Below, in pieces: positions 9,614 through 22,242 of a stretch of 64,000 nucleotides of DNA. Position 1 is the first letter of the stretch. Each line of letters opens with the position of its first letter. The stretch is from positions 2,917,001 through 2,981,000 of the forward strand of contig CP021371.1 in NCBI GenBank assembly GCA_002600635.1, in the 5' to 3' direction. The notes under the pieces were generated by a model. The model searched no databases, was not told the origin of the DNA, and saw nothing but the letters and a program-made list of their open reading frames with translations. Made by a program: the position numbers and the translations under genes. The stretch is from Rhizobium sp. ACO-34A. GTDB taxonomy: Bacteria > Pseudomonadota > Alphaproteobacteria > Rhizobiales > Rhizobiaceae.

Positions 9614-11326
9614 ATGTCCATGCTTTCCCTCGGCCTCGGTTCTGATGCCTCCCGCATCGTCGAGGCGTTGAACCGTTCGCTCGCCATCATCGAGTTCGAT
9701 CTGGAAGGTAACATCCTCGACGCCAACGACAATTTCTGCCGCGTAATGGGCTATCAGAAGAGCGAGATCGTCGGCCGGCATCACCGCATTTTCGTCGATC
9801 CGGCAGAAGCGAACTCGCCTGCCTACCGCGAATTCTGGCGCAAGCTCGCAGGCGGCAAATTCGATCAGCAGCAGTACAAGCGCATCGGCAAGGGCGGACG
9901 GACTGTCTGGATCGAGGCGACCTACAACCCGGTCTTCCGCGGCAGCAAGCCTTACAAGGTGGTGAAGACCGCGACCGACATCACCGCCGCAAAGCTTCAA
10001 TCTCTGGATAGCACCGGCAAGATCTCGGCGCTCTCACGCTCGCAGGCGATTATCGAATTCACGCCCAAGGGCGAAATCATCTCGGCCAACGAGAACTTTC
10101 TCGGCCTGATGGGTTATAGCCTGCAGGAGATCAAGGGCCGCCATCATTCCATGTTCTGCGAACAGGAATACGCCAACTCCACCGACTACAGCGCCTTCTG
10201 GAACAGCCTTGCCTCCGGCGAGTTCCAGTCCGACCAGTTCACTCGCGTAAACAGGAACGGCGAAAAGGTTCATATTCAGGCGACCTACAATCCGATCCTG
10301 GATGAGACCGGCAAGGTCTGGAAGGTCGTGAAGTTCGCCAACGACGTCACCGGCCGCGTCCGGGCCATGGACGAACTTGCAGCAGGCCTCCATCGGCTGG
10401 CCGACTGCAATATCCGCATGACGATGGACCATCCGTTCTCTTCGGAATTCGAGCCCCTGCGCCACGACTTCAACATCTCCATCGCCAAGTTTCAGGAGAC
10501 GCTGGTCGAGGTTCTCGCCGAAACGGCACAGCTCAAGTCCAACAGCGCCGAAATGCGCGAAGGTTCCGAGCATCTGGCCAATCGGTCCGAGCAGCAGGCC
10601 TCTTCGCTCGAAGAGACCTCCGCCGCGCTGGAGCAGATCACCGCCACCATCAGGGAATCCACCAACCGGACGAACGACACCCGCTCGCTGGTCCGTGACG
10701 CCCACAAGGCGGCAACGGCTTCCGTGGAAGTGGTGAAGTCGACGGTCGCCGCCATGGGGCGCATCGAAGGCGCCTCCAAGGAAATCGCCAACATCATCGA
10801 CGTCATCGACGAGATTGCCTTCCAGACGAACCTGCTGGCCCTCAATGCCGGCGTCGAAGCCGCACGCGCAGGCGAAAGCGGCAAGGGCTTTGCCGTCGTG
10901 GCGCAGGAAGTTCGCGAACTGGCACAGCGTTCGGCCAAGGCCGCTCAGGAGATCGCGCAGCTCATCACCCACTCCTCCGACGAGGTGAAGGAAGGTGTAA
11001 GGCTCGTGGCCGACACCGGCGACGCGCTGAACCGCATCGAGACCTTCGTCCACTCGATCGATCTGAACGTGGAAGCAATCGCGACCGCCGCCGTTGAACA
11101 GTCTCGTCGGCTGTCCGAGATCAGCACGGCCGTCAACGCTCTCGATCAGGTAACCCAGCAGAACACTTCCATGGTTGGCAGCATGAAGGGCATCAGCCTC
11201 GCGCTCGCCGAAGGTGCGGAGAAGCTCGTCGTGCTGGTCAACCGCTTCAAGCTGAACCGGCGCAAGATCATTCGCGAAACGGGTGAGTCCATACCTGCAA
11301 CGGCGCACGCACGCCGGGCAGCCTGA
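9614..11326 (+). CDS. Methyl-accepting chemotaxis protein, soluble, with two PAS domains
   Basis: Chemoreceptor of about 570 aa that signals to CheA/CheW. Two homologous PAS domains occupy about residues 10-120 and 130-245; each has an N-x-NF-x-MGY core and a YNP...KVVK..T/ND.T ending, so they look like an internal duplication. A short linker leads to the signalling domain, with the hairpin tip around [20 protein letters not shown]. No membrane-spanning segment is present, so this is a cytoplasmic receptor, probably sensing redox or an internal ligand through PAS cofactors. ATG 9614 is favoured over an in-frame GTG at 9578. It ends 6 bp from the convergent ACT gene. Confidence 0.9.
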   Translation: MSMLSLGLGSDASRIVEALNRSLAIIEFDLEGNILDANDNFCRVMGYQKSEIVGRHHRIFVDPAEANSPAYREFWRKLAGGKFDQQQYKRIGKGGRTVWIEATYNPVFRGSKPYKVVKTATDITAAKLQSLDSTGKISALSRSQAIIEFTPKGEIISANENFLGLMGYSLQEIKGRHHSMFCEQEYANSTDYSAFWNSLASGEFQSDQFTRVNRNGEKVHIQATYNPILDETGKVWKVVKFANDVTGRVRAMDELAAGLHRLADCNIRMTMDHPFSSEFEPLRHDFNISIAKFQETLVEVLAETAQLKSNSAEMREGSEHLANRSEQQASSLEETSAALEQITATIRESTNRTNDTRSLVRDAHKAATASVEVVKSTVAAMGRIEGASKEIANIIDVIDEIAFQTNLLALNAGVEAARAGESGKGFAVVAQEVRELAQRSAKAAQEIAQLITHSSDEVKEGVRLVADTGDALNRIETFVHSIDLNVEAIATAAVEQSRRLSEISTAVNALDQVTQQNTSMVGSMKGISLALAEGAEKLVVLVNRFKLNRRKIIRETGESIPATAHARRAA

Positions 11327-11332
11327 TCGGGA

Positions 11333-11767
11333 TCAGGAGAACATCCGCGTCTCGTTCTGCCTGCTTCCGGCACTGAGTTCCCGAAGCAGGCGCAACGCCC
11401 TCTCGGCATCGACTGCGGGCACGAAGATATGGTCGTGGTAGAAAGCCGCGACGACGTTCGCGGCTATTCCGTTTCGTGCGAGTTCACCTGAAACGGCAGC
11501 GGTCAACCCCACGGCTTCCAGCGAGGAATGCACATCGAGCGTGATCTGCCTCAACGGCGTCCCGCCAGCCAGTCCGTGCTCCCTCGCCTTGTCCTCGGAG
11601 AGGATCAGCGTCAGCCCTTCCGTCTCCCGAAAGGTTCCCACCGGATCCAGTGCGGCGAGGTCCAGCGCGTGTCCCGCTGATGCATGCACGAACACGAAGA
11701 GACCGGAAGTCAACCGCGGCTCCATCTCCGCCAGAAGCTGCGCCGGGTCGATGATGCCGCTATTCAT
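11333..11767 (-). CDS. ACT domain-containing protein
   Basis: Small cytoplasmic protein (144 aa) with two tandem ACT-like halves. The first is around VGTFRETEGLTLILSEDKA; the second, around VGLTAAVSGELARNGIAANVVAAFYHDHIFVP, matches the regulatory-type ACT repeats that bind amino acids. A homologous family in proteobacteria is annotated only as ACT domain protein, with no proven role. ATG 11767 has GGGGAA upstream; the in-frame TTG at 11773 is less likely. It is divergent from the transporter gene starting at 11893. Confidence 0.8.
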   Translation of the reverse strand: MNSGIIDPAQLLAEMEPRLTSGLFVFVHASAGHALDLAALDPVGTFRETEGLTLILSEDKAREHGLAGGTPLRQITLDVHSSLEAVGLTAAVSGELARNGIAANVVAAFYHDHIFVPAVDAERALRLLRELSAGSRQNETRMFS

Positions 11768-11892
11768 CGCCAATTCCCCATGTTTTCAGGGCATTTCGGC
11801 CCGGCGTGGCCATGAAATGGCTTGCAATACCGGCCGCTTTGCCGCATTCCCGGCCCGGCGCGCTCGATGCGCTGTATTTCAGGACTCCTCGC

Positions 11893-13230
11893 ATGAACTC
11901 CCTCCCATTGACGCAGACCAAATCCCGCCCCCTCGACGGCCGCGACTACAAGACGCTTGGCCTTTCCGCACTCGGTGGCGCTCTCGAATTTTATGATTTC
12001 ATCATCTTCGTCTTCTTTGCAACGGTGATCGGCAAGCTGTTCTTCCCCGAGGGCATGCCGGACTGGCTGGTTCTGATCCAGACCTTCGGCATCTTCGCCG
12101 CAGGTTATCTGGTGCGCCCGATCGGCGGCATCGTTCTCGCGCATTTCGGCGACCGTTTCGGCCGCAAGAAGGTTTTTGCCTTTTCCATCCTGCTGATGGC
12201 GCTCTCGACGCTCGGCATGGCGCTGATGCCGACCTATCACAGCATCGGTGTTGCAGCCCCCGTCCTGCTCATCGTGCTGCGCATGCTGCAGGGTGCCGCA
12301 ATCGGCGGCGAGGTTCCGGGAGCATGGACCTTCGTGGCCGAGCATGTGCCCGCTCGCCGCACCGGCCTTGCCTGCGGCATCCTCACTTCGGGGCTTTCGC
12401 TTGGCATCCTTCTCGGATCGCTCATCGCCACGCTGATCAACACCGTCTTCGTTCCCGAGGAGGTGACTGACTATGCCTGGCGCATCCCCTTCCTGCTCGG
12501 CGGCATCTTCGGCCTCATCGCCGTCTATCTCCGCCGCTGGCTGGAAGAGACACCGGTCTTCGCAGAAATGAAGCGCAGCAACGCGCTTTCCGCCAGCCTG
12601 CCGCTCAAGGCCGTGCTGCGCGACCATCCGCGCGCGGTCATCATCTCCGTGCTGCTGACCTGGGTTCTTTCGGCAGCGATCGTGGTAACCACGCTGATGA
12701 CGGCGACCTTCCTGCAGAAACTCTACGGCTACACCGCCCGCGAGTCGCTGGCCGCAACCTCCTTCGGCACGCTCTTCCTGATGATCGGCGTGGTCGCCGC
12801 AGGCGCCCTGATCGACCGCGTCGGCAGCGGCCGGTTCTTCACTTTCGGCAGCATCTTCTTCGGCGTCGCGACCTTTGCCTTCTACACCTATGCGGCAACG
12901 TCGCTCGAAATCCTCTTCGCGCTCTATGCCGTGATGGGCCTCTCTGTCGGAATGGTCGGAGCGGTTCCCTATGTGATGGTGCGCGCCTTCCCGGCCCCGG
13001 TCCGTTTCTCCGGCCTGTCGTTCTCCTACAACATTTCCTATGCCGTCTTCGGCGGGCTGACACCGATCGCAGTTACCACCATGCTCGCCGTCAACCCCAT
13101 GGCCCATGCATGGTATCTGCTGTTCGTGGCGGCACTGGCCTTCGCCATCGGCATCTATCTGCTGATCCACGGCGACAAGGTCGAGGCCCACGGCGCAGAG
13201 CAGGAAACCCCGGCCCGCGCCGCGGCCTGA
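11893..13230 (+). CDS. MFS transporter, metabolite:H+ symporter (MHS) family
   Basis: Twelve-helix inner-membrane symporter (445 aa). The N-terminus (GGALEFYDFIIF) and the loop motifs GDRFGRKK after helix 2 and RMLQGAAIGGEVPG in helix 4 are diagnostic of the MHS branch, which includes citrate, alpha-ketoglutarate, proline/betaine and shikimate carriers. A dicarboxylate or other organic acid is the likely cargo, but the sequence does not say which. ATG 11893 is chosen because the upstream in-frame extension is not hydrophobic or conserved in style. The gene stops 3 bp before the convergent esterase stop. Confidence 0.88.
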   Translation: MNSLPLTQTKSRPLDGRDYKTLGLSALGGALEFYDFIIFVFFATVIGKLFFPEGMPDWLVLIQTFGIFAAGYLVRPIGGIVLAHFGDRFGRKKVFAFSILLMALSTLGMALMPTYHSIGVAAPVLLIVLRMLQGAAIGGEVPGAWTFVAEHVPARRTGLACGILTSGLSLGILLGSLIATLINTVFVPEEVTDYAWRIPFLLGGIFGLIAVYLRRWLEETPVFAEMKRSNALSASLPLKAVLRDHPRAVIISVLLTWVLSAAIVVTTLMTATFLQKLYGYTARESLAATSFGTLFLMIGVVAAGALIDRVGSGRFFTFGSIFFGVATFAFYTYAATSLEILFALYAVMGLSVGMVGAVPYVMVRAFPAPVRFSGLSFSYNISYAVFGGLTPIAVTTMLAVNPMAHAWYLLFVAALAFAIGIYLLIHGDKVEAHGAEQETPARAAA

Positions 13231-13232
13231 TA

Positions 13233-14141
13233 TCAGACCGTCCCCGCCAGCCGGGATACGGCAAGACAAAGGGCGTCGAAGCCATCTTCGGCGCCCTTGC
13301 TCATATGGCGGGCACGCAGCCATGCGTGCACCATCTGCGGTTCCTCGCGAAACCACACATTGACCCCGTCCTCGACCAGACGCGCCGCGTAAAGACGGGC
13401 ATCGTCCCTGAGCGGATCGAAATGCGCCGCCGTCACATAGGTTCGCGGCAACCCCGCAAAGTTGTCGGAGAGCAGCGGAAAGGCCACCACGTCATCCGCC
13501 GGCGCCTTGAGAACCTCGCGATAGTAGCGGACATCGGCCGTCGAAAGCCCCGGAGCCTCGCTCATTTCGACATAGGAACCGGTAATGAGGTCGCCGCCGA
13601 GGCCCGGATAGATCAGCGCCTGTCCGAGGATCTGCTCCGTCCGACCCTCGTCCCGCGCCCGGATGGTGAGCCCTGCGACGAGATTAGCGCCGGCGCTGTC
13701 ACCGATCAGCACCAGCCTGTCGCCATCGGCGATCAATGCGTCGAGAACCGCCTGACAATCCTCATGCTGCGCCGGCCAGACATGTTCCGGCGCCAGCCGA
13801 TAGTCGATCGCGGTGAGTTCCGCCCCGACACGATCCGAAATCTCGGCGCAAATGGCGTCATGGCTTTCGAGCGAGCCGACCACGAAACCGCCGCCGTGAA
13901 TATAGACCAGCCTCACGGCGGTCCTCACCTGCGCCGGACGATAGAGACGCACCGGCACGCCGGCCACCTCTCCGTTGAGCTTGACCAGCCCCTCTGGCAA
14001 CGCAGGAGAGAACTGGGCGCACAAGGCGTTGTACCAGATACGCTGCTGGACGATCGGGGCATCGACCGCATCGGGTGGATAGAAGCTGTCGCATTTTTCG
14101 AGAAAGGCGAGAATGCCCGGTTCCGTAGGCATGGGTTTCAT
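13233..14141 (-). CDS. Alpha/beta hydrolase, hormone-sensitive-lipase (HSL) type esterase
   Basis: Cytoplasmic carboxylesterase (302 aa). The HSL oxyanion motif HGGGF is at 82-86, the nucleophile elbow GDSAG at 147-151 (Ser149), with Asp242 (HFDPL) and His272 (QMVHAW) completing the triad. No signal peptide is present. AAGGGAGA lies directly upstream of ATG 14141, which decides the start over in-frame codons further out. It is divergent from the phosphatase gene at 14293. Its natural ester is unknown. Confidence 0.9.
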   Translation of the reverse strand: MKPMPTEPGILAFLEKCDSFYPPDAVDAPIVQQRIWYNALCAQFSPALPEGLVKLNGEVAGVPVRLYRPAQVRTAVRLVYIHGGGFVVGSLESHDAICAEISDRVGAELTAIDYRLAPEHVWPAQHEDCQAVLDALIADGDRLVLIGDSAGANLVAGLTIRARDEGRTEQILGQALIYPGLGGDLITGSYVEMSEAPGLSTADVRYYREVLKAPADDVVAFPLLSDNFAGLPRTYVTAAHFDPLRDDARLYAARLVEDGVNVWFREEPQMVHAWLRARHMSKGAEDGFDALCLAVSRLAGTV

Positions 14142-14292
14142 CGGTCCGTCTCCCTTGGCAAGATGCGGTGGATCGCATGACATTTTTCATGGTCATGCCC
14201 ATCCTACCGGATCATCATCCGCACCATCCGAGTCGTTGTGACTCCGATTGATCCGAAATGCTCCTCCATTTGCGTCCTTGAGAGTTCCAGAC

Positions 14293-15162
14293 ATGGCTTT
14301 TTCCATCGATATCCTCGACACCATCACCGATCCCGGCAAGGCCGGCCGCCCGAACGAGGACAGGTTCGGATTCAACCCCGATGCCGCCTTCGTTCTGGAT
14401 GGCGCGACCGGGCTCGGCGACAGGCAGTTCATGGAAGGCCATGGCAGCGATGCGGCATGGATGGCGGAATTCGCGGCAACCCGGCTCGGAGAAAGACTTG
14501 ACGGTGTCGCTGACGTTGCGGAAACCGTCCGGGCGGTATCCTCCGAAGCGCGCGATAGCTTTCATGCCATCGCCGGCGAGCAGCCGCGTTATGCATGGCC
14601 AAGCAGCAGCCTGACCGGCCTGCACCGTACGCCCTCTGGTTTCGAATATTTCGGACTGGGCGACAGCTGCCTCTACCTGCTCCATGACGACGGCCACGGC
14701 GATTTCGTGATCCCCATCCCCGGCGCTTATGAATGGGAACAGCTTGCCGCGCAGAGGCATATCGAGCGCACCGGCGGCATCGGCGCGTCCGGCAGCGCCG
14801 TCGGCGACCCCACGACGCTGGAGGACCTGCGCAAGGGCCGCTCGCGGCACAACACGACGGAAAGCAATGTGTGGACCTTTGGCATGGTGCCGGAAGCGGC
14901 CGACCATCTATACCGGAGACCAATCGAAATCACCGGTGGCGCAACGGCAATCCTCTGCTCGGATGGCCTCGCCGACCTCGTTGCCCTCTACAAGATCTAC
15001 GATCCCGCCGGTCTGGTGCGGCGTGCCGAAACCGAGGGGCTGTTGCCTCTGATCGAGGAACTGCGCCGCTTCGAAAGGGAAATCGACCCCGATGGCCTCA
15101 GATTTCCCCGCTTCAAGCAAAGCGACGATACCACAGCTATCCTTTTGCGATTGAAGGCCTGA
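14293..15162 (+). CDS. PP2C-type serine/threonine phosphatase family protein
   Basis: Cytoplasmic metal-dependent phosphatase fold (289 aa). Metal-binding aspartates are seen in RPNEDRFGF (Asp23) and VLDGATG (Asp36). A later CSDGLADL motif (about 220-227) and SDDTTAILL near the C-terminus match PP2C motifs. There is no membrane segment or sensor domain, so it is a stand-alone phosphatase. No kinase gene is nearby, so its target is unknown. The divergent spacing of about 150 bp to the esterase gene holds its promoter. Confidence 0.83.
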   Translation: MAFSIDILDTITDPGKAGRPNEDRFGFNPDAAFVLDGATGLGDRQFMEGHGSDAAWMAEFAATRLGERLDGVADVAETVRAVSSEARDSFHAIAGEQPRYAWPSSSLTGLHRTPSGFEYFGLGDSCLYLLHDDGHGDFVIPIPGAYEWEQLAAQRHIERTGGIGASGSAVGDPTTLEDLRKGRSRHNTTESNVWTFGMVPEAADHLYRRPIEITGGATAILCSDGLADLVALYKIYDPAGLVRRAETEGLLPLIEELRRFEREIDPDGLRFPRFKQSDDTTAILLRLKA

Positions 15163-15255
15163 CGAGACGCCCGGAAAACGCTTCAGGCTCAACAGGATAG
15201 CGAGAAAGGCGGAATCTTTTTCGCAAGACGTTCAGACCACGACGGAAAAGCGCGC

Positions 15256-15301
15256 CCCTCATCCCCCTGCCGGGACCTTCTCCCCCTAAACGGGGAGAAG
15301 G
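15256..15301. repeat. Rhizobial intergenic palindrome (RIME/REP-like)
   Basis: CCTTCTCCCC (15276-15285) pairs perfectly with GGGGAGAAGG (15292-15301), preceded by CCCCTCATCC. From memory, this CCCTCAT...CTTCTCCCC...GGGGAGAAGG layout is a very common dispersed intergenic element in Rhizobiales. It lies between the convergent phosphatase and metH genes and could act as a two-way transcription stop. Confidence 0.65.
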
Positions 15302-15354
15302 AAAATCGCGGATGTCTCGTGCACCCTTTGCCAGCCTGTTGGGCGCGCGACCAA

Positions 15355-19122
<3,768 letters not shown>

Positions 19123-19162
19123 CTGGCCAGCCTTCCTTGCAAATGACAATGAATCGAAATCA

Positions 19163-19180
19163 CATAAAGACATCTTTATG
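19163..19180. promoter_or_regulatory. SahR-type palindromic operator upstream of metH
   Basis: CATAAAGACATCTTTATG is an inverted repeat CATAAAGA-nn-TCTTTATG centred about 50 bp upstream of the metH start. It matches, from memory, the site described for SahR, an ArsR-family repressor responding to S-adenosylhomocysteine that controls methionine-cycle genes in proteobacteria. The sahR gene itself is not in this window. Confidence 0.7.
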
Positions 19181-19314
19181 TCAACATGCGTTTGTTCGTT
19201 TCAATTGCGACACGCAAAACACGGGAATGCTGCAACCGCGACCCCGGTTGCGCGGTGACATTTCACCGGTTTCGCTATAAGAGGTTTCAAACGATTAGAA
19301 TTCGGGAGGATCGC

Positions 19315-20571
19315 ATGCTGGAAACAACCGCCCACACAGCCATTGCCACGAACTGGAGCGACCGCCCCTATCATCGCAAATGGCTGCTCGATCAGGCCGA
19401 TGGCCTCTTTTCTTTCTTCCAGCGGGCAGCCATCAACCCGAAGGGCGGCTTCTTCGACCTCACTCGTGACGGCAGGCCGCTCAACATCGACAATCCGGTC
19501 CGCGGCATCCACATGGCAGCGCGCATGGTTCATTGCTATGCGATCGGTGACCTGCTCGGCCGACCGGGTGCCGCAGACGTGGTCGACCACGGCATGAAAT
19601 TCCTCTGGGAGCGCCATCGCGACACCGAGCACGGCGGCTACTTCTGGCAGGTGGACGACAATGGCGCAGCCGATGCCGGCAAGCAGGGCTATGGTCACGC
19701 CTTCGTGCTGCTCGCCGCCTCCTCTGCAAAAACGGTAGGCCATCCGCTGGCCGACGCCATGCTGGCCGATATCACCGAAGTATTGGAAACCCGCTTCTGG
19801 GAAGAGCGCTTCGGCGCGATCGCCGAGGAGTTTTCCCGCGACTGGCAGCCGGTTCCCGGCTATCGCGGCCAGAACTCCAACATGCACCTCACGGAGGCCC
19901 TGATGGCGGCCTTCGAGGCGACCGGAGACAACAGCTACCTCGCCAAGGCCGAGAGCATCGCCGATCTCGTCATCCGCCGTCGCGCCGCCGAACAAGGCTA
20001 CCGCGTGCCGGAACATTTCGACGAGGTCTGGACGCTCGACCGGATCTATTACCATGAAAACGAGATGTTCCGCCCCGCCGGCACCACCCCGGGCCATTGG
20101 CTGGAATGGGCGCGCCTGATCCTCCAGCTCTGGACCCTCGGCGGCAAGCGCCACGACTGGATGCCGGATGCCGCCCGCGGCCTGTTCTTCCAGTCCATGT
20201 CACTCGGCTGGGACAAGGAAAAAGGCGGCTTCTTCTATACGCTCGACTGGGAAAACATTCCCGACAAGCGCTTCAAGCTGTGGTGGCCGCTATGCGAGGG
20301 TGCAGGCGCCGCCCACTTCCTCAACCAGTTGAGCCCGAGCGACTTCCACGAGGAAAGCTACCGCAGGATCTGGAGCTTCATCGCCAATCACAGCCTCGAC
20401 CCGGCCTTCGGCGGCTGGCACGAGGAACTGACGGAAGACCTCGTTCCGGCAAACACCCTATTCCCCGGCAAGGGCGACATCTATCACGCGCTCCAAGCCT
20501 GCCTCATCCCGCTCTTTCCGGCGACAGGCAGTCTGACCAAGGTCATCAAGGAAACCGGCGGAGTGATCTGA
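19315..20571 (+). CDS. AGE family sugar epimerase/isomerase
   Basis: Cytoplasmic (alpha/alpha)6-barrel enzyme (418 aa) of the N-acylglucosamine 2-epimerase / mannose isomerase family. Typical motifs are the repeated FWERH/F-type aromatic helices, GGYFWQVDDNG, GYGHAFVLLAAS with the catalytic-type His, and RGQNSNMHLTEALMAA with conserved His and Glu. GGGAGGA precedes ATG 19315. Members interconvert mannose/fructose/glucose or cellobiose-type sugars; which one cannot be told. It stands alone, divergent from metH. Confidence 0.85.
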   Translation: MLETTAHTAIATNWSDRPYHRKWLLDQADGLFSFFQRAAINPKGGFFDLTRDGRPLNIDNPVRGIHMAARMVHCYAIGDLLGRPGAADVVDHGMKFLWERHRDTEHGGYFWQVDDNGAADAGKQGYGHAFVLLAASSAKTVGHPLADAMLADITEVLETRFWEERFGAIAEEFSRDWQPVPGYRGQNSNMHLTEALMAAFEATGDNSYLAKAESIADLVIRRRAAEQGYRVPEHFDEVWTLDRIYYHENEMFRPAGTTPGHWLEWARLILQLWTLGGKRHDWMPDAARGLFFQSMSLGWDKEKGGFFYTLDWENIPDKRFKLWWPLCEGAGAAHFLNQLSPSDFHEESYRRIWSFIANHSLDPAFGGWHEELTEDLVPANTLFPGKGDIYHALQACLIPLFPATGSLTKVIKETGGVI

Positions 20572-20683
20572 GGCCAGCCATTCTCACACACGGCACCCCA
20601 TAGAATGTCGGCCAGCGCCCTATCGCTGACCGCATTGTCCCGTCATGCGATGAGGTTCCATCTTCGTCGAAACGACCCTCCGC

Positions 20684-21808
20684 TCAGAACGTGATGACGT
20701 GCCGTATCACCTTCGCTTCATGCAGCAGATCAAAGGCCTCGTTGATGCCGTCGAGCGGGCCGGTCGATGACAAAAGCCGGTTTACAGGCAGTTTTCCGGC
20801 CTGATAGAGCGCGATGAAACGCGGAATGTCCCGAACCGGCACGCAGCTTCCCATGTAGCTGCCGCGCACCACCCGCTCATCCGCCACCAGCCCGACGGCA
20901 GGAATGGAAAACTGGGCGGATGGCGGCGCAAGCCCGGCGCTGGCGGTCATCCCTCCCCGCCGTGTGATCTTGTAAGCCGTGTCGAAAGCCCGCGCGGACC
21001 CGGCCATTTCCACCGCATGATCGACGCCACCGCGGGTCGCCTCGCGTATCTTTTCCACGATGTCGGGATCGCCGGCAAGAAAGGTATCGGTCGCGCCGAG
21101 TTCACGCGCCTTGTCGAGCTTTTCCTGCGCCAGATCAACGGCGATGATGCGTGTTGCACCCGAGGCCACGGCCCCGAGAACGGCCGCGAGCCCCACACCG
21201 CCGAGACCGACCACCGCCACGCTCTGGCCCGGCTGGACCCGACAGGTGTTGACGATTGCTCCCACGCCCGTGAGCACGGCGCACCCGAACAACGCCATTT
21301 CCGCCATGGGCAGCTCCGCCTCGACCTTGACCGCCGAATAACGGGAAACGACTGCATATTCCGCAAAGCCGGAAACGCCGAGATGGTGATAGAGCGGCAC
21401 CTCCTCGCAGGAAAGCCGCGACCCGCCGCCGAGCAGTTCACCCTTGCCGTTTGCCTCGGCACCGGGAATGCAGAGCGCCGAACGCCCCTCTGCGCAAGGC
21501 AGGCAATGCCCGCAGGATGGCAGGAAGGTCGTCACCACCCGGTCGCCGGGCTTGATATCGCGCACCCCGCTTCCGATCGCCTCCACCGTTCCTGCCGCCT
21601 CATGCCCGAGCACCATCGGCGTCGGCCGCGGGCGGTCACCGTTGATCACCGAAAGATCGGAATGGCAAAGCCCCGCCGCCCCGATCCGCACCAGCAGTTC
21701 CTCCGGCCCCGGCCCCGCAATCTCCACCGTCTCGATGGAAAGCGGCCGCGACACCGAAAACGGCGGTTTGACCGGCGATTGCCTCAATATGGCGGCCTTG
21801 ACCTTCAT
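20684..21808 (-). CDS. Zinc-dependent alcohol dehydrogenase (class III-like)
   Basis: Medium-chain NAD(P)-dependent dehydrogenase (374 aa). Catalytic zinc ligands are Cys48 (GLCHSD) and His69 (GHEAAG). Structural-zinc cysteines lie at 99, 102, 105 and 113. GLGGVG marks the Rossmann fold near 205-215. The length and the extended loop after the structural zinc resemble the class III / aryl-alcohol branch more than the 347-aa enzyme at 8440. AGGAGGAG is well placed before ATG 21808. It appears to be a single-gene unit; the substrate is unknown. Confidence 0.88.
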   Translation of the reverse strand: MKVKAAILRQSPVKPPFSVSRPLSIETVEIAGPGPEELLVRIGAAGLCHSDLSVINGDRPRPTPMVLGHEAAGTVEAIGSGVRDIKPGDRVVTTFLPSCGHCLPCAEGRSALCIPGAEANGKGELLGGGSRLSCEEVPLYHHLGVSGFAEYAVVSRYSAVKVEAELPMAEMALFGCAVLTGVGAIVNTCRVQPGQSVAVVGLGGVGLAAVLGAVASGATRIIAVDLAQEKLDKARELGATDTFLAGDPDIVEKIREATRGGVDHAVEMAGSARAFDTAYKITRRGGMTASAGLAPPSAQFSIPAVGLVADERVVRGSYMGSCVPVRDIPRFIALYQAGKLPVNRLLSSTGPLDGINEAFDLLHEAKVIRHVITF

Positions 21809-22242
21809 GAATACGCTCCTCCTCTTATCTCCCGTCTCTAGACATAACAGGAAAGGTGGACGTTGCGTCTAGCCGATGATGAGGCTTCATTCCCAAACTT
21901 AAAGGAAACAAACCTCGACGTCGTTCTCTGAAGCAGCTATTTTGACGTTGCCGGTCCTTCGGCTAGTTTGTCATCCGAAGGGTTTGCAGGGGTGGTGTCT
22001 GTCCTAGCGCTCCTACCGGTACCATCTTCCATCCGATTTTCCCGCGCATATGGGAAACATCAGGCGCGCCGAGAGCCGTTCGGATCGATGCCCGGTTCAT
22101 CCCCGCGCATGCGGGAAACACCCATCCTGAAAGCTACTGATATCGTTCGCGAATTCCTTCGCAGCAAAGTCTAGCGACTTGTCAGCCCTGTGAAGGCGGT
22201 GTTTTCAGGCCGCAGCAAAAAGCCACCACGGCCCGGAAAAAC
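21809..22242. other. Gene-free stretch between alcohol dehydrogenase and ABC-F genes
   Basis: No reading frame here looks coding. It holds the promoter of the leftward dehydrogenase gene at its left edge and, at 22032-22121, a pair of CRISPR-like repeats. A short inverted repeat (CTTCGG...CCGAAG) is near 21958-21980. Confidence 0.6.
22032..22121 (+). repeat. Degenerate pair of type I-E-like CRISPR repeats (29-bp units, 61-bp period)
   Basis: The second unit (22093-22121) begins CGGTTCATC and continues CCCGCGCATGCGGGAAACAC. The first (22032-22060) has CCCGCGCATATGGGAAACAT in the same register. Their start-to-start distance is exactly 61 bp, leaving a 32-bp spacer at 22061-22092, the canonical I-E geometry. 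Positions 61 bp further out on either side show no third repeat, and no cas gene is in the window. It could be a decayed mini-array, or two copies of a dispersed palindrome that fall in this phase by chance. Confidence 0.5.

Noticed and set aside
19123-19314. A SAM riboswitch in the metH leader
   Set aside because: The leader is only about 50 bp from the operator to the start and shows no SAM-II pseudoknot pattern; the palindromic operator explains control better.
21971-22000. A possible third repeat 61 bp before the 22032 unit
   Set aside because: The sequence in that register shares neither the stem nor the tail.
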